A stretch of DNA of 64,000 nt from Leptolyngbya sp. Heron Island J (GTDB taxonomy: Bacteria > Cyanobacteriota > Cyanobacteriia > Phormidesmidales > Phormidesmidaceae). The stretch's first letter is position 1; each line of letters opens with the position of its first letter. Below the pieces are notes generated by a model, which was not told the origin of the DNA, made no database searches, and worked only from the letters and a program-made list of their open reading frames with translations. This document shows, piece by piece, positions 18,512-29,325 of this stretch. The DNA is taken from the NCBI RefSeq assembly GCF_000482245.1, contig NZ_AWNH01000078.1, forward strand, positions 62,001 through 126,000, given 5' to 3'. A program made the translations under genes and the position numbers.

Positions 18512-19957
18512 ATGACTGATCTAATCCTGTTTTGGCATCGTCGCGATCTGCGCACCAGTGATAATTTGGGTCTCGCTGCTGCCCGCGAACGTAGCGCTAA
18601 GGTCGTCGGTGTTTTTTGCTTAGATCCAGACATCCTAGAAGCAGATGATGTGGCACCCGCTAGGGTAACCTACATGATTGGCTGTTTGCGAGAGCTGCAA
18701 ACCCGTTACACAAAAGCAGGTAGCGATTTACTTATCTTGCAAGGTAAACCTGTCGAAGAAATTCCTAAGATTGCTGCTGCTTTAGATGCGATCGCTGTCT
18801 ACTGGAACCGTGATGTAGAACCCTATTCCCGTCAGCGGGATAATGCGGTAGCCGCTGCGCTGAAGGAAAAGGGCATTGAAATACGAACTAAAACCTGGGA
18901 CCAGTTACTCCATGCCCCTGGCGAAATACAGACTGGCTCTGGCGAACCTTACAAGGTATACACACCTTTTTGGCGTAACTGGTATCAACAGGCAAAAGCA
19001 GAGCCCGCTGCCAGGTTAGCTAATCTAACCGGACTTAGTCCCACTGAAACGTCGCAGGCTAAGGACGCTGGCATTATTGAGCTACCTGCAGCCAAAGATT
19101 TAGGCTTTAATTGGGACCAGCCGTTGCCTGTAGAGCCTGGAGAAGCTGCAGCGCAGGAACTGTTGACCGAGTTTTGTAGAGAGGATAGGGCAATTGCCGC
19201 ATACGATGAACAACGCAACTTTCCCTCAGTTACTGGCACATCCATGCTTAGTGCCGCATTAAAGTTTGGCGCAATTGGCATTCGTACCGTATGGGCAGCT
19301 GCCGACGCAGCCTACAGTTGCTGTCGTAGTGACGAAACTCATAGCAATGTCCAAACCTGGATGCAGGAGCTGGCCTGGCGAGAGTTTTATCAACATGTGA
19401 TGTACTTTTTCCCGAAACTGGCGGAGGGGCCTTATCGTGAAGCCTGGAAAGACTTTCCCTGGGATAATAACGAAGATAAATTTGTGGCTTGGTGTGAGGG
19501 GCGCACCGGTTACCCAATCGTAGATGCCGCTATGCGTCAGCTGAATGAAACAGGTTGGATGCACAACCGCTGTCGAATGATCGTGGCTAGCTTTCTAACC
19601 AAGGATTTAATCATTGACTGGCGTTGGGGTGAAAAATACTTTATGCAAAAGCTAATAGATGGCGATCTCAGTGCCAATAACGGCGGCTGGCAGTGGAGTG
19701 CTTCTAGCGGTATGGACCCCAAGCCCTTAAGGATTTTTAACCCAGCCAGCCAGGCTAAAAAATTTGATGCCGATGCGGAATATGTTCGCCAGTGGCTGCC
19801 TGAAGTTCGCCATGTAGATACGGGGGCATTAGTTAGCGGCAAACTCTCGCCGCTGGATTTAGAGGGCACTGACTATGTCGCTCCCATCGTTGATCACAAG
19901 AAACAACAGGCCATTTTTAAAGAACGCTATAAAGCACAAAAAGCCAAGTTAGAGTAG
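18512..19957 (+). CDS. phr: Deoxyribodipyrimidine photolyase (class I)
   Basis: 481 residues from the ATG at 18512, which begins MTDLILFWHRRDLR; a TTG 12 bases earlier is less likely. It uses light to split cyclobutane pyrimidine dimers. The N-terminal antenna domain spans 1-~130. The FAD-binding C-terminal domain shows WMQELAWREFYQHV, DAAMRQLNETGWMHNRCRM, WRWGEKYFMQKLIDGD and NNGGWQWSAS. The sequence resembles the deazaflavin (8-HDF) type known from Synechococcus, but the antenna type is inference. Confidence 0.95.
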   Translation: MTDLILFWHRRDLRTSDNLGLAAARERSAKVVGVFCLDPDILEADDVAPARVTYMIGCLRELQTRYTKAGSDLLILQGKPVEEIPKIAAALDAIAVYWNRDVEPYSRQRDNAVAAALKEKGIEIRTKTWDQLLHAPGEIQTGSGEPYKVYTPFWRNWYQQAKAEPAARLANLTGLSPTETSQAKDAGIIELPAAKDLGFNWDQPLPVEPGEAAAQELLTEFCREDRAIAAYDEQRNFPSVTGTSMLSAALKFGAIGIRTVWAAADAAYSCCRSDETHSNVQTWMQELAWREFYQHVMYFFPKLAEGPYREAWKDFPWDNNEDKFVAWCEGRTGYPIVDAAMRQLNETGWMHNRCRMIVASFLTKDLIIDWRWGEKYFMQKLIDGDLSANNGGWQWSASSGMDPKPLRIFNPASQAKKFDADAEYVRQWLPEVRHVDTGALVSGKLSPLDLEGTDYVAPIVDHKKQQAIFKERYKAQKAKLE

Positions 19958-20265
19958 AGCTTGAGACATCAGGCAGATTTAATTTGGAGGAGGGCATTGC
20001 TGAGCTTCGGTATGAATCAAGCTGTGAGACTCAGGCGAATAGCGATCGCAATATACAGATTTATTCTCTAAATCAGCAACGGTTTGGGTAGCGGTAATAA
20101 ACCGACTGCTAATGTCATCACTTTGGACAGTGCCTGACCCATTTTGAATTTGGGCGGAACCGTGGCTTGCATGAGCAGGACATAACTAAGAGTCCTTACC
20201 TGTTTACTTAGTTCTAGGCTTGTAAGGGTTTTTAGTGTGCCTAGAAATCTAAACTATCTAACTAT
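19958..20265. other. Intergenic region, nothing recognised
   Basis: 308 bases between two plus-strand genes. One HIP1 octamer is present near 20042. I see no hairpin terminator, RNA gene or small gene. Confidence 0.4.
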
Positions 20266-21600
20266 ATGCAACCTCTAAGCCGTTTAACCCTGGACTACGC
20301 CCCTGCAGAACCCCGCCTCAAGCTATCACAAAATTTAACTGAGTTTCCCCTAGAAATTTTAGATCTGGCAGACTCACTGGAGATTTTAGATCTGTCCAAT
20401 AATTGTCTCAGCAGTTTACCTCAGGAATTTTCCCAACTCAAGAAACTCAGAGTCGCGTTTTTCAACAACAACCAGTTTGAAGAATTTCCCGAAGTGTTGG
20501 CAGCCTGCCCCAACCTGTCAATGATTAGCTTTAAGGGTAATAAACTTAAATCTATTAGTGAAGATGCCCTATCCCCCAATATTCGCTGGCTGATTCTGAC
20601 CAATAATCAACTGACAACGCTCCCGAGCAGCATTGGGAAACTAAGCCAGTTGCAAAAGTGCATGCTGGCCGGAAACCAGCTGCAGTCTTTGCCAGACGAG
20701 TTAGCCAACTGCAAAAAATTGGAGTTAATTCGGTTAGCCGCTAATCAGTTACAAACGCTACCTGCTTGGCTGTTTAACCTACCCCGCTTAACCTGGTTAG
20801 CCTATGCGGGTAACCCTTGTTGCCAACCAACAGCATCCCCAATAGATACCTCGCTAGCCGCCATTGATCCAGCCGAGTTACAACTGGCGGAGGTTTTGGG
20901 CCAGGGAGCTTCTGGCATAATTTATAAGGGGTTTTGGCAAACTGATGCCTCTTCGGTTCAAGATGTAGCTGTTAAACTTTTCAAAGGTGAGATTACCAGC
21001 GACGGGTCGCCGTTGGATGAAATGCAGGCTTGTATGGCGGCGGGAAAGCACCCCAACTTGATGAATATGTTAGGTAAACCAAGTCGACCGATTGAGGGTA
21101 AAGCGGCTCTGGTATTCTCTTTTATCACCTCTGACTATAGTAACCTGGGTGAACCGCCTAGCCTGGAGACTTGTACCCGAGATACTTACAAAGAAGACAC
21201 GTCATTTACGCTACCAGTCATTCTCAAGATTGCCCAGGGAATTGCTGCCGTTGTGGCCCATCTTCACAGCCGAGGTATTATTCACGGTGACCTTTATGCC
21301 CATAATATTCTAGTAAATAGCCAAGGAAAGGCTATTTTAGGAGATTTTGGTGCAGCATCCTTTTATGATCCAAGCGAGCAGACCACAGCAAAGGCCTTGG
21401 AAAGCTTTGAGGCCAGAGCCTATGGTTGTTTACTAGAAGATCTGTTGGAGCGTCATATTTCTGAGAATGAAGAGAATGAGATAAAAATATTTCAGTGTCT
21501 ACGCCAGTTGCAACAGTGCTGTATGTCTACAGTATCCAGCGAACGACCATCCTTCAGTAGAATTAATCAAGTATTGGCAGAGGCGGCAACGCTTGTTTAA
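20266..21600 (+). CDS. Leucine-rich-repeat protein kinase
   Basis: 444 residues. About seven leucine-rich repeats span residues 30-190 (SLEILDLSNNCLSSLPQEF, then LTTLPSSIGKLSQLQ and so on). A protein kinase domain spans about 205-440: glycine loop LGQGASGIIYKG, beta-3 Lys in VAVKLF, catalytic loop IIHGDLYAHNIL and DFGAAS. HRD is changed to HGD and the loop Lys is Tyr, but the catalytic Asp, loop Asn and DFG Asp remain, so activity is plausible. It has no membrane segment or signal peptide and is probably cytoplasmic; the LRRs may choose the partner. Confidence 0.88.
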   Translation: MQPLSRLTLDYAPAEPRLKLSQNLTEFPLEILDLADSLEILDLSNNCLSSLPQEFSQLKKLRVAFFNNNQFEEFPEVLAACPNLSMISFKGNKLKSISEDALSPNIRWLILTNNQLTTLPSSIGKLSQLQKCMLAGNQLQSLPDELANCKKLELIRLAANQLQTLPAWLFNLPRLTWLAYAGNPCCQPTASPIDTSLAAIDPAELQLAEVLGQGASGIIYKGFWQTDASSVQDVAVKLFKGEITSDGSPLDEMQACMAAGKHPNLMNMLGKPSRPIEGKAALVFSFITSDYSNLGEPPSLETCTRDTYKEDTSFTLPVILKIAQGIAAVVAHLHSRGIIHGDLYAHNILVNSQGKAILGDFGAASFYDPSEQTTAKALESFEARAYGCLLEDLLERHISENEENEIKIFQCLRQLQQCCMSTVSSERPSFSRINQVLAEAATLV

Positions 21601-21890
21601 AGTTGTTGTTCTCTGTTGGATTTATGATTGAGACGTGCTTGAGTTTTGTTAGCGAAAAAAGCCTCAGTCAGTGTTTAGCGATTCTATTGTTGATTATTGC
21701 AAAACAGCCTGTAGGTGGGCTTGGGAATAAATCTCACCACTAACTCAAAGCACTTAAGCACTGTCTCAATCATTAAATCCACATTGCCTACTGCAACGGG
21801 TCATCTTCCTGTGCAGGCAATACCCAAATGGTTCAGCTGGTCTATGTCAGCCAGATACCCACTAACCATCCCTTCACCTGATACCTGTCA

Positions 21891-22556
21891 TTATCGCTTC
21901 ATAGCAAGCATTAACCCATCGGCAATGGGGACTAAACTCATAGATACGCGCTCATCGCTATGGATTTTCTGATTGAGGGCATGAATCCGTTTTGTGCGAT
22001 TGTCCTGTTTCTCTGTTGGGGCAGCTACACGCCCCGACCACAATACATTATCGACAGCAATCAAGCCACCGGGTTTTACCAGTTGCAGTGCCCGCTCATA
22101 ATAGTTGTCATAGTTACTTTTATCTGCATCAATAAATGCAAAGTCAAAACTGTTGCCATGGCCTTCAGCGATTAACTGATCGAGAGTGTCCAGGGCTGGC
22201 GCAATTCGCAAGTCTATTTTGTGGGCGACTCCAGCTTTTTCCCAATATTTGCGAGCCATCGTGGTGTACTCATCACTGATGTCGCAGGCAATTAATTGAC
22301 CATCATCAGGTAATGCCATCGCTACGATTAGTGAGCTATAGCCGGTGAAGACACCCACTTCCAAGGCTTTTTTTACTCCCAAGAGCTGCACCAGTAGACC
22401 CATAAATTGGCCTTGTTCTGGGGCAATTTGCATCACAGATCTAGGATGCTGCGCATTTTCTTCTCGTAGTTGTTGCAGAATCTCACTATCGCGAACGCCA
22501 ACTGAGAGTAGATAGCTGTAAAGACTTTCGGTGAGACTGAGGATTTGGGTGGACAT
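21891..22556 (-). CDS. Class I SAM-dependent O-methyltransferase
   Basis: 221 residues of the caffeoyl-CoA/catechol O-methyltransferase family. Motif I is ALEVGVFTGYSSLIVAMAL, the metal-binding and acidic segments are FAFIDADKSNYDNYYE and AVDNVLWSG, and the early PEQGQFMGLLV is typical of this family. It methylates a catechol-like or related hydroxyl in a metal-dependent way; the physiological substrate in cyanobacteria is unclear. It is transcribed alone. Confidence 0.9.
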   Translation of the reverse strand: MSTQILSLTESLYSYLLSVGVRDSEILQQLREENAQHPRSVMQIAPEQGQFMGLLVQLLGVKKALEVGVFTGYSSLIVAMALPDDGQLIACDISDEYTTMARKYWEKAGVAHKIDLRIAPALDTLDQLIAEGHGNSFDFAFIDADKSNYDNYYERALQLVKPGGLIAVDNVLWSGRVAAPTEKQDNRTKRIHALNQKIHSDERVSMSLVPIADGLMLAMKR

Positions 22557-22569
22557 CGGAGAGGGTTTT

Positions 22570-22706
22570 GAGTTTTAGGTTTTGAGCTTTGAGTTCATAG
22601 TATTAATGAACATTACTTACCCAGGGAATTTTAAGGTAAACAACTCAACATTAAAACTGCTTAGTCAGTTGGGTAAAGCCCCTGATAACCCAAAACCCTA
22701 AAACTC
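22570..22706. repeat. Long imperfect inverted repeat
   Basis: The arm at 22570-22586 (GAGTTTTAGGTTTTGAG) is nearly complementary to 22689-22706, and an inner pair (CTTACCCAG near 22617 and TTGGGTAAAG near 22669) nests inside. The element lies between the O-methyltransferase start and the small 61-residue gene. It may be a decayed mobile repeat or a folded leader. Confidence 0.4.
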
Positions 22707-22788
22707 TATAGATGTCTCTTGTAATACTAATGTCAGTCTGGTTTAACTGTTTGCTACCCTGAAAGGTAGAGTGCGTGAGGAACACCTG

Positions 22789-22974
22789 ATGGATGCGACC
22801 CAGGTGGTGCAGGTATCTGCTCGGGTAGGGTGGATTATTGAAATTAGTCAGCAGGATGATGGCTATCGCTGCTGGGTAATCAACCGTGACCTGGATGTTC
22901 TGAGTGATGGGTATGTATACGCTACCAGCAGTGCAGCTCTAGCTGCAGGCAGGCTATTTGTGGAGAGAAATTAG
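22789..22974 (+). CDS. Small conserved-type hypothetical protein
   Basis: 61 residues from the ATG at 22789, with GAGG about 10 bases upstream; a GTG at 22771 could add six residues. It is soluble with an alternating beta pattern (GWIIEISQQDDGYRCWVINR) and a short C-terminal helix. No family is recognised. Its stop lies 7 bases from the stop of the convergent SRPBCC gene. Confidence 0.55.
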   Translation: MDATQVVQVSARVGWIIEISQQDDGYRCWVINRDLDVLSDGYVYATSSAALAAGRLFVERN

Positions 22975-22981
22975 GCCACTT

Positions 22982-23524
22982 TTAGGACTGACACAAGACC
23001 CGTCGCATGGTTTTCAGATTGCCTGGTAAGTCGATCCGCATGGCTTGTTCCAGCAAAAATTTGGGGGCTGGAATCATGGGTGTGGCTTTGACGGAATAGG
23101 TTAATAGTGTGCCTTCACCAAAATCTTCAAGGACTAGGTCGGCGGCAAAATCTGCAAAGGTGCCACGCTCTAGCCGAAACTGAATGCTTTGGTGTAAGTG
23201 TTCAACAACGTGAAGATAAATTTCTACCTGGGCAGTGAAAAGGATGAATGCCTTGCGAGCGGCTTGATATAGCTTGCGAGTAATGCGCTGAGACTGCTGT
23301 CTAACGTGCTGTTTTACGGAAGCTTCTAACTCACGGCTCTGGGTAATGTCAGGAAAGTAGTGAACCCAACGGCTATAGTCGGTGAGTTGTTCCCAGAGTT
23401 GCGATCGCACCAGCGGCACATACATTTGAGCAGTAACAGCGGCCCCTTTACCAGTATGGTTAGTATCGGTTGCAATTAAGATGTCGCCGCGCAGCAATGC
23501 CGCTTGTTGTGTCATCGAAACCAT
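22982..23524 (-). CDS. SRPBCC / START-like cyclase-dehydrase family protein
   Basis: 180 residues. The pattern is that of the helix-grip fold: an early strand with VTAQMYVPLVRSQLWEQLTD, then YSRWVHYFPDI, repeated strands, and a long C-terminal helix (LPGNLKTMRRVL). Such proteins bind hydrophobic ligands or polyketide-like substrates. No catalytic residue can be named. It is transcribed alone. Confidence 0.7.
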   Translation of the reverse strand: MVSMTQQAALLRGDILIATDTNHTGKGAAVTAQMYVPLVRSQLWEQLTDYSRWVHYFPDITQSRELEASVKQHVRQQSQRITRKLYQAARKAFILFTAQVEIYLHVVEHLHQSIQFRLERGTFADFAADLVLEDFGEGTLLTYSVKATPMIPAPKFLLEQAMRIDLPGNLKTMRRVLCQS

Positions 23525-23740
23525 AGGATAAATAAGGAAAACTCTATATGTACTTAATAAATTGGTCGTTTAACTGAAAATCCCCCAACCATTAGTTGGC
23601 TAAGTGTAAATTGCCAGTTTTTACTGATTCGTTGCCATTATTAACTAGACGACATAAGACTAGTGTCAAGCAGACACATTTTTGCGTAAAACCTTAGTGA
23701 ACCTTGTTGTTCCCCCCGAGAGTATATACATACCTGATCG

Positions 23741-23926
23741 ATGGCTAACCGTTTTCGTTTGCGTCCAATTACTCAGCTGTTGTTAGCAACGATTGCTATG
23801 ACAGCCATTGTCTGGCTTTTGCGGGGTATTGGACTGTTGTCATTTTTGCCAGGAATTATCATTTGGTTATTGATTCTGACGTGTTTTGCGATCGCGCTCT
23901 TTAGCAGCTTGCAGTCCACCCGATAG
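23741..23926 (+). CDS. Small two-helix membrane protein
   Basis: 61 residues with two hydrophobic segments (LLLATIAMTAIVWLL and LPGIIIWLLILTCFAIALF) and short basic ends. No family is recognised. Coding is supported by the coherent membrane pattern and length, but not by any motif. Confidence 0.5.
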   Translation: MANRFRLRPITQLLLATIAMTAIVWLLRGIGLLSFLPGIIIWLLILTCFAIALFSSLQSTR

Positions 23927-24031
23927 GATAGTGCATATTGCTAGATAAACGTAAATTTTTTCTAAACCAGATGTTAAATAAACTTTAAATTCGGTCTGCT
24001 AGGTTGCCGGGGAGTTGTGAGGCAATCAGCA

Positions 24032-24526
24032 ATGGAACTATTGAGACTTCTGGGTATTCCCCTGCTATTACTGCTATTGGGGGATTTCGTCGCTACATTT
24101 ATCTACCACGTGCCCGAACATGTGTTTGGCCGATACCACAGCATTGTGCATCATAGCCCCAACCGTAGTTTTGTCAGTTATGCCCTGCGCCAGCACTGTC
24201 CTCAAGCACTGCTGCCAGGCTTTCTAGGTGCGTTACCGTATCTCATGTGGGTGCCTTTGCTGTGGACACTTTCTCCTCTAGGAACTGTGCTTGGTCTTTT
24301 GCTGGCTGAATTGCATGTGATCTGGCGGCATCAGTTTGACCCCGCCTATCGCACCCCAAAGTTAGTTAAGCTCCTCTGCCGCTGGTTGTGTATCACTACC
24401 CCGGAACGCCATCGGCTGCACCACCGTAATGCAAATCTGGCTTACGGAGATGTCTTTACCTTTTACGGTAAACCTGCTCAGCATTGGTTGACCTTTCTGC
24501 GTCAGTTAAAACGCCAGTGGGCTTAG
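24032..24526 (+). CDS. Fatty acid hydroxylase / sterol desaturase-like membrane protein
   Basis: 164 residues from the ATG at 24032; a GTG at 24017 would add five residues. Three histidine clusters fit a di-iron membrane hydroxylase: YHVPEH, HSIVHH and RHRLHHRNAN, with HVIWRHQF between. Three to four hydrophobic segments separate them. It is short for the family (usually above 200), so only the core is present. The substrate is unknown. Confidence 0.65.
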   Translation: MELLRLLGIPLLLLLLGDFVATFIYHVPEHVFGRYHSIVHHSPNRSFVSYALRQHCPQALLPGFLGALPYLMWVPLLWTLSPLGTVLGLLLAELHVIWRHQFDPAYRTPKLVKLLCRWLCITTPERHRLHHRNANLAYGDVFTFYGKPAQHWLTFLRQLKRQWA

Positions 24527-24550
24527 TCCCCACATTTACGATCCCTATAG

Positions 24551-26302
<1,752 letters not shown>

Positions 26303-26329
26303 ACTTAGACGACCAACCTAGACGACCCC

Positions 26330-26357
26330 GAGCACTCTCCCATCCTGGGAGGGGCTC
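26330..26357. terminator. Hairpin between convergent pgm and a small membrane-protein gene
   Basis: A stem of GAGC plus CTCCCA pairs with TGGGAG plus GCTC, with a 3-base loop and a small internal mismatch. It lies 28 bases after the pgm stop and before the convergent gene end. No clear T-run follows on either strand, so the terminator call is tentative. Confidence 0.35.
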
Positions 26358-26386
26358 CTCCTGGGTAGATCAACCCCTCGCTGGAT

Positions 26387-26659
26387 CTACTGACCCGGCA
26401 CTGTTACCCCGCTTTTAACCTGCTGCTTATCCGCATTCTTGCCATATTTCTCGGCTACTGCGGTTACCTCAGCGACCCGCTCAGCATTACTAACCTCTTC
26501 AGCCTTGGCTCTGGCGGCAGCGGCCTCCTTGGCCTTCAATCCATTTTGGGCCCGTGTCCAAAAGGACATCGTAAACCCTACGCCCAAATAGGTAGCGCTC
26601 ATAATCGCCCATCCCTCAATGACGTAGTTCATCATGTAATTTAAGGTTTCAACGGTCAT
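26387..26659 (-). CDS. Small membrane-anchored protein with charged helix
   Basis: 90 residues. One hydrophobic segment (about 12-33, EGWAIMSATYLGVGFTMSFW) is followed by a long Ala/Glu/Lys-rich helix (about 40-75) that could form a coiled coil. An AGGA lies 8-11 bases before the ATG. No family is recognised. Confidence 0.55.
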   Translation of the reverse strand: MTVETLNYMMNYVIEGWAIMSATYLGVGFTMSFWTRAQNGLKAKEAAAARAKAEEVSNAERVAEVTAVAEKYGKNADKQQVKSGVTVPGQ

Positions 26660-26958
26660 GATGCGTTCCTGTTGGTGTAAACAACGTTGATGAAACGGGC
26701 TTTAATAGCCAGCATTACGCACTAGCAGGCTAACCGCTAGCATCCACAGTAAAAATTCTTTTGATCCCCATTTAAGCAGGTTCTTTTTGGGATCGGTACT
26801 TATCGCAAAAAATATTTTGGACAGACTTTTATAAAGACCATCTCAAATACATCAGTGGCTTTCAATGCGAGACAGACCGTTGTTGTAGAGTGTCGAATAG
26901 CCTGAATCCCAATGGATATAGGTTATTTCACGTATACATAACTCTATTTATTAAGACT
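26660..26958. other. Divergent intergenic region
   Basis: 299 bases between the start of a minus-strand gene and a plus-strand secreted-protein gene. It probably holds both promoters. An in-frame upstream extension of the plus-strand gene exists but precedes the signal peptide and is not believed to be coding. Confidence 0.35.
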
Positions 26959-27429
26959 ATGAACGTTAGTGCTTTGATTAAGCCTCTGACTGCTGCATGG
27001 GTGGGTATCTGTGCGATCGCGGCTCCAGCTTTAGCTCTGCCCTCGGCTGAAAGTGGGATTGAGAATTATATTGGTGTGGGCGTACGGGCAGGGCTTAACG
27101 ACGATACAGCGGCGGTGATTGATTCTAAGCTTGAAGTTGTCTCGTTTGAGCAGGGTAGTGTGTCTGTGAGACCGGCGCTATTAGTTGGCGATGACTTTGA
27201 AAGCCGTTTGCCCGTTTCCTTTGATTTACCTTTGGAAGAGCAGTTCTTGGTCTTTGGGGGCGGTGGTTTTGCCTATAACTTCGATAGTAGCGACTTTGAC
27301 CCGATGATTACTGGTGGCCTTGATATGGCTCTCAGTGATCGTCTGATTCTAAATGTAGAGGGTAACCTAATTTTCAAATCTAACGATACGGATGCGGAAG
27401 TTGCAGCGTCGGTCAACTGGTTGTTCTAG
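26959..27429 (+). CDS. Secreted small beta-barrel-like protein
   Basis: 156 residues from the ATG at 26959. A signal peptide spans 1-26 (KPLTAAWVGICAIAAPALAL). The rest alternates short amphipathic strands (VGVRAGLNDD, VSVRPALLVG, FGGGGFAYNF, LILNVEGNLIF) and ends SVNWLF with a terminal Phe, as in small outer-membrane barrels. The function is unknown; porin-like or OmpA-like barrel is inference. Confidence 0.6.
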   Translation: MNVSALIKPLTAAWVGICAIAAPALALPSAESGIENYIGVGVRAGLNDDTAAVIDSKLEVVSFEQGSVSVRPALLVGDDFESRLPVSFDLPLEEQFLVFGGGGFAYNFDSSDFDPMITGGLDMALSDRLILNVEGNLIFKSNDTDAEVAASVNWLF

Positions 27430-27589
27430 ACTGGCCGATTGGCTAAGGGTTTGAATCACCTTGGGTAGACACTGGGATTGGATTGCCAGGCAGTAGAGAA
27501 TTAGTTGGGCTCAATGTTAGTTGTAGCAATACTATTCAGCCGACGGCGCTGTTCGGTATTGTGAAATACCGAGCGTCACTGTCTGTCCT

Positions 27590-28936
27590 ATGTCTACCCG
27601 CTTGTCTTTCCAAACTAAATTTGCCTATGGTGTTGGCGAATTAGGAACAGCTATTCCCATTGGTTTAGCGATTTTTTATCTACTGTTTTTCCTGACCGAG
27701 GTGGTGGGGCTATCGCCCACGCTAGCCGGTACAGTATTGCTGATTGGGCGGGTATGGGATGCCGTCAATGATCCGATTATTGGTTGGTTAAGCGATCGCA
27801 CCCAGACTCGTTGGGGACGTCGCTATCCATGGTTAGTCCTAGGGGCATTACCCCTAGGATTTTTTACATTTATGCTGTGGATTGTGCCGCCTCTACAGTC
27901 ACAGGCCAGTTTGTTTGTCTACTACGTGCTGATGGCTGTGGGAGGCTATGCGGCGTTTTCGGTGATTATTTTGCCGATGGTGGCGATCGCCACCGAACTC
28001 ACCCCCGACTACGACGAACGCACCAGCATCATGTCCGTGCGCTCAGCCGCCAATATTATTGGTTCTGTTGTTGGGTTAGTAATGGCTCAGATTATTTTTG
28101 CCCTGGTTGAAAACACCCGCCGTCAGTACATGATTTTGGGTGGGGTGAGTGCCATCGTGATTGTGGTAACCATTGCTGTGTGTGTCGTTGGCACTTATGG
28201 CCAATATCGACCCGTAATGCGTCAGCAGCCGGAATTATCCCCCCACCCCATGGGCCGCCAACTACGCAAAGTATTTGCAAATCGAGCATTTCGCTGGGTT
28301 ATGGGGTTATATCTATGCTCCTGGGTTGGAGTCCAGGTAACAGCGGCGATGCTGCCTTTTTTTGTGACTGAATGGATGCATCTGGGCGAGCAGCATTTTA
28401 CCCAAATGGCAATAGCAGTTCAGGGTAGCTCAGTGGCGATGATACCGTTTTGGCTTTGGGTCACCAAACGTACCAGCAAGCAGACGGTTTATTACGCAGG
28501 AGCCCCATTGGCGCTGATCGGTGTTTGCATTTTAGGGCTGGTACAGCCCGGTCAGATAGTCGTAATGTACTTGATTGGTGTAGTCATTGGGGCTGGGTTA
28601 TCCACCTTTTATCTGGTGCCGTTTGCCATGCTACCTGATGTGATTGACGATGAAGAACTGCGTACAGGGGAGCGCCAGGAGGGTATCTTTATTAGCCTGA
28701 TGGTGTTTTTGCAAAAAGTAGGGGTGGCGATCGCAATTTTTCTCTCCGGCTGGATGCTCGACTGGGCCGGACAAACCGGACCCGATGGTCGCCTGTTAAT
28801 TATTCGACTCCTAGCCAGCGCCCTGCCCAGCCTATTAATTTGTGGCGGTATCTATTGTGTCTATCGCTATCCCCTCACCCGTCGCGCCCACCATCGGATT
28901 CGCCTACAACTAGAACGCAACCGCAAACAACCTTAA
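27590..28936 (+). CDS. MFS sugar:cation symporter (GPH family)
   Basis: 448 residues with 12 predicted membrane segments. The N-terminal FAYGVGELGTAIP and the loop RVWDAVNDPIIGWLSDRTQTRWGRR are signatures of the glycoside-pentoside-hexuronide:cation symporter family (MelB-like). It probably imports or exports a sugar-like solute with Na+ or H+. An 8-bp hairpin lies about 20 bases upstream of the ATG. It is transcribed alone and is followed by a REP-like palindrome. Confidence 0.88.
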   Translation: MSTRLSFQTKFAYGVGELGTAIPIGLAIFYLLFFLTEVVGLSPTLAGTVLLIGRVWDAVNDPIIGWLSDRTQTRWGRRYPWLVLGALPLGFFTFMLWIVPPLQSQASLFVYYVLMAVGGYAAFSVIILPMVAIATELTPDYDERTSIMSVRSAANIIGSVVGLVMAQIIFALVENTRRQYMILGGVSAIVIVVTIAVCVVGTYGQYRPVMRQQPELSPHPMGRQLRKVFANRAFRWVMGLYLCSWVGVQVTAAMLPFFVTEWMHLGEQHFTQMAIAVQGSSVAMIPFWLWVTKRTSKQTVYYAGAPLALIGVCILGLVQPGQIVVMYLIGVVIGAGLSTFYLVPFAMLPDVIDDEELRTGERQEGIFISLMVFLQKVGVAIAIFLSGWMLDWAGQTGPDGRLLIIRLLASALPSLLICGGIYCVYRYPLTRRAHHRIRLQLERNRKQP

Positions 28937-28960
28937 CGTAATTAGGTTCGTTTACACCAA

Positions 28961-28998
28961 ATTTTGTAGAGACGTTCTATAGAACGTCTCTACAAAAT
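28961..28998. repeat. REP-like palindrome, copy 1
   Basis: A perfect 38-bp palindrome, arm ATTTTGTAGAGACGTTCTA. It lies between the MFS gene and the CPXCG gene. It shares the GTAGAGAC...GTCTCTAC core with the copies at 47047 and 47382 and, more loosely, with 35688. It could also act as a terminator for the MFS gene. Confidence 0.8.
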
Positions 28999-29023
28999 TG
29001 ATCCTTATTCCCCTACGACATCT

Positions 29024-29215
29024 ATGCAAACCACTGCCGACTATTATTGCGCCTACTGCGGCGAACCCAACACCACCTTTATCGACATCAGTAGTGGTCT
29101 TACCCAGCAATATGTTGAAGATTGTCAAGTATGTTGTCGCCCGAACATTCTTTACATCACCATTGACGAAGAGACCCTGGAGGTAGATATCCAGACCGAT
29201 TGTGAAGACCGTTAA
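29024..29215 (+). CDS. CPXCG-motif cysteine-rich zinc-binding small protein
   Basis: 63 residues with two CxxC pairs, YCAYCGEPN and DCQVCCRPN, and a C-terminal acidic strand (YITIDEETLEVDIQTDCEDR). This is the CPXCG-containing small protein family with Ala and Val at the variable positions. A single zinc site is expected; function is unknown. Confidence 0.8.
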   Translation: MQTTADYYCAYCGEPNTTFIDISSGLTQQYVEDCQVCCRPNILYITIDEETLEVDIQTDCEDR

Positions 29216-29325
29216 TAGCGTGTGAGGAAATTACTGAACGTTTGTGCGTACCCGCCCAGTGAGTGGGATAAATCCGAATTTAAATCAATTGTTGTGTAGC
29301 TATTAACAATGTCACATTGACAGCT

